Shown piece after piece: positions 44,665 through 52,107 of a DNA stretch of 52,107 nucleotides. The notes under the pieces were generated by a model. The model was not told where the DNA came from. It was given only the letters and a program-made list of their open reading frames with translations, and ran no database searches. Positions within the stretch are counted from its first letter, which is position 1, and each line of letters opens with the position of its first letter. A program made the position numbers and the translations under genes. This stretch comes from Spirosoma profusum (GTDB taxonomy: Bacteria; Bacteroidota; Bacteroidia; Cytophagales; Spirosomataceae), in contig NZ_JACWZY010000041.1 in assembly GCF_014699005.1 (NCBI RefSeq), forward strand, positions 1 through 52,107, in the 5' to 3' direction.

Positions 44665-47600
44665 TTTTTCCATCGGGTGTTCTTTCAGTAATTGTTCAGG
44701 TGAATAGAAATCCTTTTTCTGTCCGGTAGAAGCCCGTACTTTTTTCACTTGCTCAGGTGTAATTGCCGGTGCCTGATTCCCGAATGAATTGCGGACGTAG
44801 GTTAGCACGGCTGCCAGTTCGTTGTCTTTCAGCAAACCACCAAACGGTGTCATTGGAACCTGGCCGGGATATTTCTGACCACCGACCTCAATCGGACCAA
44901 GCATGCCTTTCAGAGCCAGTTTGATGAGTCGTTCTTCATTGCCTGTCACCCACTTCGTACCAGAGAGAGGTGGGAAGCCAGACGCAGCCAGCCCTTTTCC
45001 ATCGGCCTGGTGGCAGGTTATACAGTAGCCTTCCTTCGCGAAAATTTCCCGGCCTGCCGTGTATAAATCCAGCTCTGCCCCTTTCAGGCTCGACGTAACA
45101 GTTACCTCTTTTTTCTTCTGAACTAGCCTGTCATTCAGGTGTGCTACGGCGGTTTCATGTGCGTTGACCATCCAGTCATCCATTGGTTTTTTAGCGGCTT
45201 CAGCCAGGATTGGCAATCCCTTTGCTTTTCCAATCCAGGAAGCCGCGACGATGGCAGCCAGCCGAACCCGGCTATTCTCGTCACGAGCCGCCTGCATAAG
45301 CAAATCGGCCTGATCGGCTACCTGATGCCCCGTATAGCGTACCACCTGAACAGCAGCCGCCCGTGCATGGTAATCCCTGGCTTTCAGCATCTGACGTAGC
45401 AGTTTCTGGTCTACCTTGTCCATTCCCCAGCTAACCCAGAGCGCTTCCAGCATGTGATGTTCATAACGAGGGTCGTTTTTATCCAGTTTCGCGACCCAGG
45501 GGCCAATTTTGGCTAACACCTCATTCGCATCCCGGCCACGCAATTCGCGTCGGGTGCGGTAGCGGGTTCGGTATTCGGGTAATTTCAGATTATCGAGCAA
45601 TTCGTCGATACTCGCTCCGTCGATTTTGGCGGGCTTTACTAGCGGACGGGATGGATACGTAATGCGGTAGATACGTCCGTGGGAGTGGTCACGTAGCGGG
45701 TCGCGGGCGTTGTGCTGCATGTGCCCAATCAGAATGTTGTGCCAGTCGATCAGATAGAGCGAGCCATCAGGAGCAAATTCCATATCGACCGGACGGAAAT
45801 TGCGGTCTTCGCTTACGACCAAATCCTGCCGGTGTTTGCTTTTGTAACCAGTGCCTTCGTCAACCATCGTGTGTTCCTTCATTCCCAGAAAACCAATGGT
45901 ATTGTTGATCAGCAAATCGCTCTGAATTTCGTCGGGAAAGTGACGGCTGGAAACGAATTCAAGCCCGGACGTCGGACGTACCCGGTGCGCTTCTTCGATC
46001 AATTGAACCGATTTGTGCGTGGCTTCGCCGTAACGTGGTAATACACTTCCCGGCATCATCCAACGCACATCGGGGCTTGACGTTTCGGCAAAGAACGGCT
46101 GACCCCAATCGTCGAAAGCGATTCCCCACGGATTCGGAATGGAAAGCTGGGCAGTACGTTCAAGTTTCTTAAGCTGAGGAGCATAGCGGTAAAAACCGCC
46201 GTTTGTTGCCCGAACCGGCCCGTACGACGTCTCTACGTTAGTATGCAGGAAAACGCCCTCACCCGAATAAATAGCTCCAGATGGGTCGACGCAGAAGGCA
46301 TGGCTGTTGTGGTGGGTATCGTGATCGTCGTAACCGCTCAACAGAATTTCTACCTTGTCGGCTTTGTCGTCGCCGTTCGTATCAGTAAACAGCTTTAAGT
46401 TTGTTCCCTGTGATACGTAGACACCTTCTTTCGCAATTTCGAAACCCAGCGGCAGGTGCAGTTTATCGACATAAACGCTTTGTTTATCGGCTTTACCGTC
46501 GTTGTTGGTATCTTCGAAAATCAGGATTTTGTCGTTGGGTTTGGCATCGCCGGGTTTGTAGTGCGGATAACTGGGCATCACCGCCACCCACAATCGGCCT
46601 TTGTTATCAAACGACATCTGCATCGGTTTGGCCAGATCTGGAAATTGCTGCTCGTCGGCAAACAACTCGATTTTATAACCTTCCGGCACTTTCAGTTTAG
46701 CCAGGGCTTCCTGTCCGGTCAAGTATGTCAGGCTGCCGTTTTTCTCTGGGTTGTAATTGGTTTTTACGGCTGGCAGAATCTTCGTTTTTTCGTCGGCAGT
46801 CGCTACGTCCATTTTTTCGCCTTTGGAAGCCGCCAGCCAGATGGCCTTATCGCGAATGGCAGTCATCTGACGGATTTTCTCAATTTCAGCCGGATAGTTA
46901 TCTGGTCCGAACGGGTTGTAGCGACGACCATAAACGTGTACGCCGTTCGGAATTTTGAAATCGTTATGCCACATCCAGTTTTTCTCCATAACGGCATCAT
47001 GAACCAGTTTCCGATTGGATTCCGCTTTGGAAGGTGTTTTCCCGAAAACCTGGTCAACGAGCAACAAACCCAGTTTTTTATACCCTTCTTCGGTCAGTTG
47101 CGAACCGTCGATTGTCAAGTCGGCCTGACTGTCGGTATACCATTGTTTTGAGGGCGTAAACGCATCGATAAACAAAACCTTATTCTGTTCACAAACCTCC
47201 TGCATGGCTTTAGTGTACATCGCCAGATTCTCGTTTTCCTTTTTGCCGTTGGGCAAATCGAACTTAGCCGACAAATCTTCGAACGCGATGGGCGACACAA
47301 TAGCCAGTTGGGGAGCCGACGTACCGTTGTAGTTCTGCTTCAGCGTCCATTTGATAAAAGCATCCAGTTCGGCTTTGTAGTTGTCCAGTTTTTCTTTACC
47401 CTGAAACGATTCGTTGTAGCCAAAAAACGCGATGATGATATCGGTTTTCAGGCGAGTCAGCCATTGGTCAGGTGTTTCGAAATGCCCTTCGCTATCCGAA
47501 TTTGTTGCGTATTCGGTCTGAAATTTTTCGGCACCTGGAAATGCCCAGGGCGTAAACCGGGACGCGTGTGGCCGGAAGCCAGGCGTATCGCCCCCGTCGC

Positions 47601-47829
47601 ACATGTTACGTATGAACAGTGAATCGGTGGGGTAACGTAGCTGCATCTCGGTTTCGAACGTACCGAAATTCATCATTCTCGACCCAAGATTGTTGCCGAG
47701 TAAAACGATACGTGCTTCCTTTTTGATACTGAGCGCCGGAGGACCAGCCAGAAAAGCGCTGAAGGCAAAAAAGGCCAGCACAACGACACCTAATAGGCCG
47801 ACAATGCTGAGGAGCCTCGATTTATTCAT
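44662..47829 (-). CDS. SGNH - beta-propeller - HEAT - cytochrome c (PVC-type CxxCH) protein
   Basis: The 1055-residue exported protein starts with a signal/anchor (about 5-30), then an SGNH-like domain (about 38-265; IVLLGNNLGSRMM, PIAFEDLS). A seven-bladed propeller of the membrane-bound dehydrogenase type follows (about 375-700; VPEGYKIELFADEQQ, GIAFDDWGQPFFAETSS), then helical HEAT-like repeats (about 760-910). The C-terminal cytochrome c domain has CITCHQADGKG (near 955) with a downstream Met ligand candidate in PMTPFGG. It is an exported electron-transfer sugar enzyme of the PVC/Bacteroidota type; the substrate is unknown. It is 14 bases downstream of the ThuA gene. Confidence 0.9.
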   Translation of the reverse strand: MNKSRLLSIVGLLGVVVLAFFAFSAFLAGPPALSIKKEARIVLLGNNLGSRMMNFGTFETEMQLRYPTDSLFIRNMCDGGDTPGFRPHASRFTPWAFPGAEKFQTEYATNSDSEGHFETPDQWLTRLKTDIIIAFFGYNESFQGKEKLDNYKAELDAFIKWTLKQNYNGTSAPQLAIVSPIAFEDLSAKFDLPNGKKENENLAMYTKAMQEVCEQNKVLFIDAFTPSKQWYTDSQADLTIDGSQLTEEGYKKLGLLLVDQVFGKTPSKAESNRKLVHDAVMEKNWMWHNDFKIPNGVHVYGRRYNPFGPDNYPAEIEKIRQMTAIRDKAIWLAASKGEKMDVATADEKTKILPAVKTNYNPEKNGSLTYLTGQEALAKLKVPEGYKIELFADEQQFPDLAKPMQMSFDNKGRLWVAVMPSYPHYKPGDAKPNDKILIFEDTNNDGKADKQSVYVDKLHLPLGFEIAKEGVYVSQGTNLKLFTDTNGDDKADKVEILLSGYDDHDTHHNSHAFCVDPSGAIYSGEGVFLHTNVETSYGPVRATNGGFYRYAPQLKKLERTAQLSIPNPWGIAFDDWGQPFFAETSSPDVRWMMPGSVLPRYGEATHKSVQLIEEAHRVRPTSGLEFVSSRHFPDEIQSDLLINNTIGFLGMKEHTMVDEGTGYKSKHRQDLVVSEDRNFRPVDMEFAPDGSLYLIDWHNILIGHMQHNARDPLRDHSHGRIYRITYPSRPLVKPAKIDGASIDELLDNLKLPEYRTRYRTRRELRGRDANEVLAKIGPWVAKLDKNDPRYEHHMLEALWVSWGMDKVDQKLLRQMLKARDYHARAAAVQVVRYTGHQVADQADLLMQAARDENSRVRLAAIVAASWIGKAKGLPILAEAAKKPMDDWMVNAHETAVAHLNDRLVQKKKEVTVTSSLKGAELDLYTAGREIFAKEGYCITCHQADGKGLAASGFPPLSGTKWVTGNEERLIKLALKGMLGPIEVGGQKYPGQVPMTPFGGLLKDNELAAVLTYVRNSFGNQAPAITPEQVKKVRASTGQKKDFYSPEQLLKEHPMEK

Positions 47830-47843
47830 ATTGATTATCAGGA

Positions 47844-48749
47844 TTATTTAGGATGGCCGTACGGTACGTTGATGTCGAGTTTACCTTTCCATTTCTTCGG
47901 AATGGGTTTGCCAGCCGCCCAGTGAATGGCGTTGATCACCAGATGCTGAAACGACTCAATCTGAAAATCTTCCGGGTGTCCCATCGTGGTCATGAACGCT
48001 TTGCCGCCCCACTGATTCTGCCACGTCCAGGCCACTGGATTTTCGATGGCTTCTTTGTCCGGGTCGACCGCTTTCCCCATTAGCAGATACGTAGCACCTT
48101 TGGCCGGGTAATCGGGTTTGACCCGATACAGCCAGGACGCTACGTGAAAAGAAGGCGCTACGCCCGTTAGTATCGGGTTTTTAGCGGCTTCGGGGATAAT
48201 CGTTACGTCTGTTGTGCTCTTATGACCGTAGTGCGTATGTTTAGCTGCACCACCCCAACCCGGCGGGCTACCAAAGGCAAATTCGCCGAAGGCATTCCAA
48301 CGTTTACGGTCGTCGCCGTCGGGATAGTTAAAGGCGTGGGTGGTGGTACGGAATCCAATGACAGGTTTGCCCGATTTCAAGTATTCATCGATAAAATTTA
48401 ATTGTTCCTGCGGGAGCAGACGCCAGCGGAGGAAGAACACGGCCAGATCAGCTTCACGTAGCGATTCCAGTCCGGGAATGTCTTTTTCGCCATTATAGTC
48501 GGGTACGGATTTCAGGACTTTTGTCCGCATACCGTAATTTTTTTCCAGTTCGGCCGCAATTAAGGGAAGTGTGAGTTCACCGCTGTACTCATGATCGCCC
48601 GTAACAAACACTACGTACGGTTTATCAGCTTTGGCGGTGAGCGTTTCCAGACGATTGGCGAGGGTTTCGTTTTGGGTCAGACCAAGCAGGCTGGATAAGC
48701 CCAGCAAACCAGAGGTCTGTTGCAAAAAAGCTCTGCGTTTGGTTTTCAT
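47844..48749 (-). CDS. ThuA-domain protein with Tat-like signal
   Basis: The 301-residue product begins MKTKRRAFLQQTSGLLGLSS, a twin-arginine signal (KRRAFLQ), so it should be exported folded. The rest is a ThuA-type glutamine-amidotransferase-like domain, with VVFVTGDHEYSGELTLPL near the start and the ThuA hallmark HTHYGHKSTTDVTI further on. ThuA proteins act in trehalose and 3-keto-sugar breakdown. A longer frame from 48809 is rejected because it precedes the Tat signal. It is the first gene of the leftward sugar operon. Confidence 0.88.
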   Translation of the reverse strand: MKTKRRAFLQQTSGLLGLSSLLGLTQNETLANRLETLTAKADKPYVVFVTGDHEYSGELTLPLIAAELEKNYGMRTKVLKSVPDYNGEKDIPGLESLREADLAVFFLRWRLLPQEQLNFIDEYLKSGKPVIGFRTTTHAFNYPDGDDRKRWNAFGEFAFGSPPGWGGAAKHTHYGHKSTTDVTIIPEAAKNPILTGVAPSFHVASWLYRVKPDYPAKGATYLLMGKAVDPDKEAIENPVAWTWQNQWGGKAFMTTMGHPEDFQIESFQHLVINAIHWAAGKPIPKKWKGKLDINVPYGHPK

Positions 48750-48945
48750 GGATTGTCGGTTTAGGATTTTCGGAGCATTGCGGCCATAATTTCTGGCGCA
48801 TTTTACCAATAAATCAGGCTTACTATTCAGGTCTTATGACAAGGCTATTCGCAGTTGAATTTACCCATAACTTTATGGATTAGCCCGCATTAGCCAAAAA
48901 AGCGTATAAGTCGGCTAATATAATGGTACTACAGGACGACAGCGA
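48750..48945 (-). promoter_or_regulatory. Upstream region of the ThuA operon
   Basis: This 196-base gap should hold the operon promoter. I see no clear TTTG/TAnnTTTG pair. ATTAGCC near 48892 and GGCTAAT near 48914 form a short dyad. Confidence 0.25.
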
Positions 48946-50010
48946 CTAAACTGAGCGCTTAAGTTTTTCGACCAGTGATAAGAAGATATCGCCTGACTTA
49001 CCTCGCTGGCTACGGTAAGCTGCTTGACCCGCCCAGAGAGAAATAAAGTCGCGCAGATTATGTTGCTGACCATAAGTACGCATGGCGGCTGTCAGAATAT
49101 TCTGATACGTATAATAAGGAATTGTTACGTTCGACTGCTCAATACGTTCCATAAAACCATTTTTGATACCTCTTGCCCAACGGCCTGAAAATGCTCTTGT
49201 TAAGGCTGTCGACGTATCATGAGCCGTAAGTACAGCTTCTTTATACGTATCACTGGCTGCACTTTCATCGCTGGTAATGAACATACTACCAAGCTGAACC
49301 CCCAAAGCGCCCAGCAGGAAAGCAGCATTTATAGTTCGATCATCATACAGCCCTCCGGCGGCAATAACGGGCGGAGAAACCGCATCGACCACTTGTGGAA
49401 GCAGGGACATAAGGCCAACCTGTGGCAAGTCTTCATCAGTCAAAAAGCTGCCCCGATGCCCACCCGCTTCAATTCCCTGCGCAACAATGGCATCGACACC
49501 TAAATCGGCGAGAACTTTTGCCTCGCGTACACTGGTAGCTGTGCCAATCAGCTTAGTGCCCCGACTCTTGAATTGGCTAACTACATCCGGCTCCAACGTA
49601 CCAAAGGTGAAGCTGATGATTTCCACCTGTTCATCAATCAACACTTCCACTTGATCCAGATAGCTATAGAACGTAAAGTCTGCCAGCAATTTGTGTTCAA
49701 AGGGTAGGCCAAGTTCGTCATAAATTGACTTCAGTAGCTGTTGCATGGCATCCAATTGAACCTGATCAACTGGACCGGTGGTTGAATGAGTAAACAGATT
49801 GACCGAAAAAGGTCTGTTGGTTCCGCTCTTCGTCTGACGAATCAGCTCGATTGTCTTTTGGGGCGATAAACCACCGACCGGCAACGATCCCAGTCCACCT
49901 ACATTAGCGATGGCGGCCACCATAGCGGGTGTAGTCACCCCTAGCATGGGCGCCTGAATGATGGGATAATCAATTTCTAAAAGCTGGGTTAATGAATTGG
50001 AAGAAAGCAT
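48946..50010 (-). CDS. Nitronate monooxygenase-like flavoprotein
   Basis: The 354-residue FMN-binding TIM barrel starts at MLSSNSLTQLLEIDYPIIQAP; the QAPM motif binds FMN. QGIEAGGHRGSF carries the conserved His of class I nitronate monooxygenases, and IAAGGLYDDRTINAAFLLGA and GVQLGSMFITSDES complete the pattern. Such enzymes oxidise nitronates such as propionate 3-nitronate. A short N-terminal extension from 50031 is possible but does not match the family. It is a single gene. Confidence 0.88.
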   Translation of the reverse strand: MLSSNSLTQLLEIDYPIIQAPMLGVTTPAMVAAIANVGGLGSLPVGGLSPQKTIELIRQTKSGTNRPFSVNLFTHSTTGPVDQVQLDAMQQLLKSIYDELGLPFEHKLLADFTFYSYLDQVEVLIDEQVEIISFTFGTLEPDVVSQFKSRGTKLIGTATSVREAKVLADLGVDAIVAQGIEAGGHRGSFLTDEDLPQVGLMSLLPQVVDAVSPPVIAAGGLYDDRTINAAFLLGALGVQLGSMFITSDESAASDTYKEAVLTAHDTSTALTRAFSGRWARGIKNGFMERIEQSNVTIPYYTYQNILTAAMRTYGQQHNLRDFISLWAGQAAYRSQRGKSGDIFLSLVEKLKRSV

Positions 50011-50084
50011 AGGTCCAGTATTAAAAGTCAATCGTTTGCAACTTACATCCAGACAACGTATTGCTCAAAAAGGAAGCGTATTGA

Positions 50085-50125
50085 AAAACAAATGCTGACC
50101 GAATCTATCAGTCAGCATTTGTTTT
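50085..50125 (-). terminator. Hairpin after the SGNH gene
   Basis: Perfect 15-bp arms (50085-50099 and 50111-50125) with an 11-base loop. It is flanked by direct repeats AACGTATTGCTC at 50055-50066 and 50130-50141. Confidence 0.75.
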
Positions 50126-50143
50126 CAGGAACGTATTGCTCGT

Positions 50144-50809
50144 TTATTTTCCGGCCGTCAATACGTTTTTCATTTGTTCGGCAACGTATTGATTTCCAGC
50201 GTCGTTCAGGTGAACGCGGTCAGTAGTTAGAATACCCCGGTCTTTGTTCTCGGCATTGCTTTTGAGGTTATAGTCCTGAAATGCCTTACGCAGGTCGATG
50301 AGTGGTACGTTATATTTTTTGGAGATGTCGCGGATAAACTGGCTATACTGGTTGAGGTCGCCGTCCTGCTGATTGGTCATATCGGTTTTCTCGCCGATGG
50401 CCGCTGGCGTACACAGCGCCACTTTAATATTAGCCGCCTGAAGTTTCTTGACAACCGCTTCGTAAAACTTCACAAACTTATCAGGATCAGTACCCGTGCC
50501 CGACGTAGCCTTGTGCCATACGTCGTTCACACCCACCCAGATAACGACCATATCGGGTTTCTGCGCCATCACATCGTCGTCCATACGCAGGAACAGATCA
50601 TAGATTTTATTTCCCCCAATGCCGGCCCCGATTAATTCGTACTGATCGGCAGGGAGCATGGTTTTCAGTCGGTCAATGTAGCCGCCGGGCTTAACGCCAG
50701 CCTGGGTGATAGAATCCCCGAAAAAGATGATACGGGTGGGTTTTGCAGCTGTCATAGCCAGTAAACCAACGGCCAGAAACGCAATAAAAAGTCGGACAAA
50801 TGTTTTCAT
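50144..50809 (-). CDS. SGNH/GDSL hydrolase
   Basis: The 221-residue exported product (signal to about residue 20, TAAK) has block I FFGDSIT with the nucleophilic Ser, the oxyanion-hole Gly and Asn in IGGN and GVND, and block V DRVHLND with Asp and His. It fits esterases or deacetylases that act on acetylated polysaccharides. A start three codons upstream (50818) is possible. It lies opposite the truncated lipocalin-like gene. Confidence 0.9.
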   Translation of the reverse strand: MKTFVRLFIAFLAVGLLAMTAAKPTRIIFFGDSITQAGVKPGGYIDRLKTMLPADQYELIGAGIGGNKIYDLFLRMDDDVMAQKPDMVVIWVGVNDVWHKATSGTGTDPDKFVKFYEAVVKKLQAANIKVALCTPAAIGEKTDMTNQQDGDLNQYSQFIRDISKKYNVPLIDLRKAFQDYNLKSNAENKDRGILTTDRVHLNDAGNQYVAEQMKNVLTAGK

Positions 50810-50859
50810 AGTCAGCAAAGGCGTACCTCGCTTAAATTTACCTGATCCATTTGCCCTAA

Positions 50860-51297
50860 ACGTGCTACTGTTTACTCAAAAGGTCGATTCTTATTCAGCA
50901 ATTATCTCGTAGCTGGATGGTTCAGAGTTTAAACGCCAGTCTGAGTACAGGGAAGGTATTCACGTTATACACCAGAGGAGGCAGTTCGAACTTACTCGAC
51001 TATTCAAAGCAAATGCTAAATCTCACCAATACGGGTAAATATGAATTCATTGGACCAACAGGAATCGACAAAAAAAGTAAAGGAAAATGGTCGTTAGCCA
51101 TTAACAATACCCAGTTGATTTTAACAGACAGCAGTAATCCATTAGCCTCAATGACATTTACGTTAGATTCCTTTAGCGCGGCTGGTTTGTATGTAACTCA
51201 TCATGCCAAAGAAACGCTCATACTCCAATCTGCTGGTATAGATAGTCAGGGAGCGAATCAGGTTGATTATGCATTTAATTACGTACCAGCTAAATGA
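50860..51297 (+). pseudogene. 5'-truncated lipocalin-like gene
   Basis: The open frame, with ATG at 50917, reads into lipocalin-like sequence (LSRSWMVQSLNASLS, LTNTGKYEFIGPTG, GKWSLAINNTQLILTD). The typical exported N-terminus is absent: the frame is open only to an upstream stop at 50857, without a start or signal peptide. The N-terminal signal has therefore been lost, probably by a rearrangement at the SGNH side. Short lipocalin-like domains of this kind are common in Bacteroidota surface proteins. It ends at a clear terminator (51481-51509). A translated cytosolic remnant from 50917 is not excluded. Confidence 0.6.
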
Positions 51298-51540
51298 ATT
51301 AATCTGGCGATACGCATCGGTTGAGGAGTTTATCCGACGTAGTTCTCTACGTCAAAGCCAACCGGCACCTGACGCAGAAGCAATAGTCCTTTTTATTAGC
51401 ATAAATATTAGGTACCGTTTAATAAACTTTGGGTCGAAACGTTATATAGGGAACAGGCATAATTTTATGGGTAATTTGAAATGGTATCCCTATGGGATGC
51501 CATTTTTTGTTTTTACTTATCGAAATCGTACGTGTAAGCT
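51298..51540. other. Intergenic stretch before the IS element
   Basis: This gap holds the dyad GACGTAG-TTCT-CTACGTC near 51337-51354 and the terminator at 51481-51509. I see no gene in it. Confidence 0.4.
51481..51509 (+). terminator. Rho-independent terminator
   Basis: ATGGTATCCC (51481-51490), TAT, GGGATGCCAT (51494-51503) pair with one G-T pair and are followed by a T-run. Confidence 0.85.
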
Positions 51541-52043
51541 CAGAAACTGTCTGAAAATAGTTAGTTGAGCCTTCTGAGCATCATAGGTAACATCGAAACA
51601 TAGATGGCCGACTCACTGTTGCGGGTCAGTTTTTCATAGTCCTTGCCCAATCGACGGTTAAAACTTAGCCAGGCAAAACTGCGCTCCACCACCCACCGAC
51701 GGGGTAATAAGACAAACCCTTTTTTGTCGTCGCTCCGCTTGACGACCTGCCAGAGCCAGCCGGTTAATCGAGCCACCCAATCATAAAGCTCGTCCCCCTG
51801 ATAGCCTGCATCGACCCACACTAACTCGATACGGCCACAGAGCTCTTTTAGCCAGTAGGTGGCCCAAATCTTGTTGAGCAAAGCTTGGGCACCCGTCTTT
51901 TCAGCCGTGTTTGCTGCCACTACTTTCACCGCTAACAACAACCCAAGCGTGTCCACCAAGATGAAACGCTTCCGCCCTTTGACCCACTTGCCGCCATCTA
52001 AACCCCGCGCTTCGCCACCGATTTGCGTCGTCTTAAGGGGTTA
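51541..52043 (-). mobile_element. Truncated IS5-type element
   Basis: CAGAAACTGTCTGAAAATAG at 51541-51560 is a typical IS5-group terminal repeat. The other end is lost near 52040, where the transposase reading frame meets an in-frame stop and the sequence changes character. The transposase encoded inside is truncated. Confidence 0.8.
51561..52040 (-). pseudogene. IS5-family transposase, 5' truncated
   Basis: Reading leftward, the frame has KTTQIGGEARGLDGGKWVKG just after a stop at 52041-52043, then FILVDTLGLLLAVKV. It ends with VWVDAGYQGDEL (second catalytic Asp) and VVERSFAWLSFNRRLGKDYE (the catalytic Glu). The first Asp and the N-terminus of the DDE domain are missing upstream. Translation from the ATG at 51959 would give only 132 residues. 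The element is probably immobile on its own. Confidence 0.85.
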
Positions 52044-52107
52044 AGCAAATATTTTAGTGTATTTTAGAGGACCTTTCATCTCCTCTGCCATGCTCAAAAT
52101 TACACTC

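Noticed and set aside
46456..47151. A 231-residue rightward frame inside the SGNH-cytochrome gene
   Set aside because: It is the shadow of a strongly supported coding frame, with biased Phe/Val content.
1..52107. CRISPR arrays, phage genes or integrative elements
   Set aside because: No regularly spaced short direct repeats, integrases, phage structural genes or tRNA-anchored duplications were seen; repeats are palindromic and dispersed.

Overview
The window looks like a chromosomal segment of an environmental member of the Bacteroidota, most likely order Cytophagales and near Spirosoma. The evidence is a set of families typical of that phylum (BT_3928-type DoxX protein, DUF1599, an OmpP1-like outer-membrane protein, GH92 mannosidase, ThuA and PVC-type cytochromes, a TonB-receptor remnant), promoters of the TTTG/TAnnTTTG type, and genes with little Shine-Dalgarno signal. 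Base composition is near even. There is no phage, no CRISPR array and no rRNA; one tRNA-Lys is present. The genus is an inference.

Layout. 1-4,120: a large exported multidomain protein followed by a small lipoprotein, then a gene-free stretch with a promoter-to-terminator unit and a dispersed palindromic repeat. 4,150-9,260: housekeeping genes (OmpP1-like porin, shikimate kinase, DoxX/BT_3928 protein, DUF1599 protein, dihydropteroate synthase, tRNA-Lys). 9,260-15,735: glutamate synthase gltB-gltD, closed by a perfect 44-bp-arm palindrome. 15,734-19,600: secreted RidA-like protein, DUF2461, DoxX, spore-photoproduct-lyase homologue, then two decayed genes. 19,595-23,870: a leftward operon of a collapsed TonB receptor, a small molybdopterin-oxidoreductase-like protein, a dihaem cytochrome c peroxidase and modA-modB-modC, headed by a palindrome resembling a ModE operator that overlaps the -7 box. 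23,956-29,650: membrane and exported proteins, a PEBP protein, an N-methyltryptophan/sarcosine oxidase-like enzyme and a DUF4886 protein. 29,761-38,690: a leftward seven-gene block of MacB-type tripartite export (membrane-fusion protein, TolC-like protein, ATPase, two permeases) plus a sigma-54 response regulator and histidine kinase, with a sigma-54-like promoter and an upstream inverted repeat that could be its enhancer. 38,945-48,750: carbohydrate genes: GH92 mannosidase, a sialidase-fold protein with metal-binding-like motifs, and a leftward ThuA / SGNH-propeller-cytochrome c / keto-hexose-epimerase-like / quinone-reductase group. 48,946-52,107: nitronate monooxygenase-like protein, SGNH hydrolase, a 5'-truncated lipocalin-like gene and a truncated IS5-type element.

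Two properties run through the whole window. The pentamer TACGT/ACGTA is several-fold over-represented on both strands, and synonymous codons (CTA or ATA before CGT) appear chosen to make it. Most spacers after a stop codon are filled by a long self-complementary sequence, often locus-specific, whose arm frequently contains the stop codon itself. Neither is explained by the genes.
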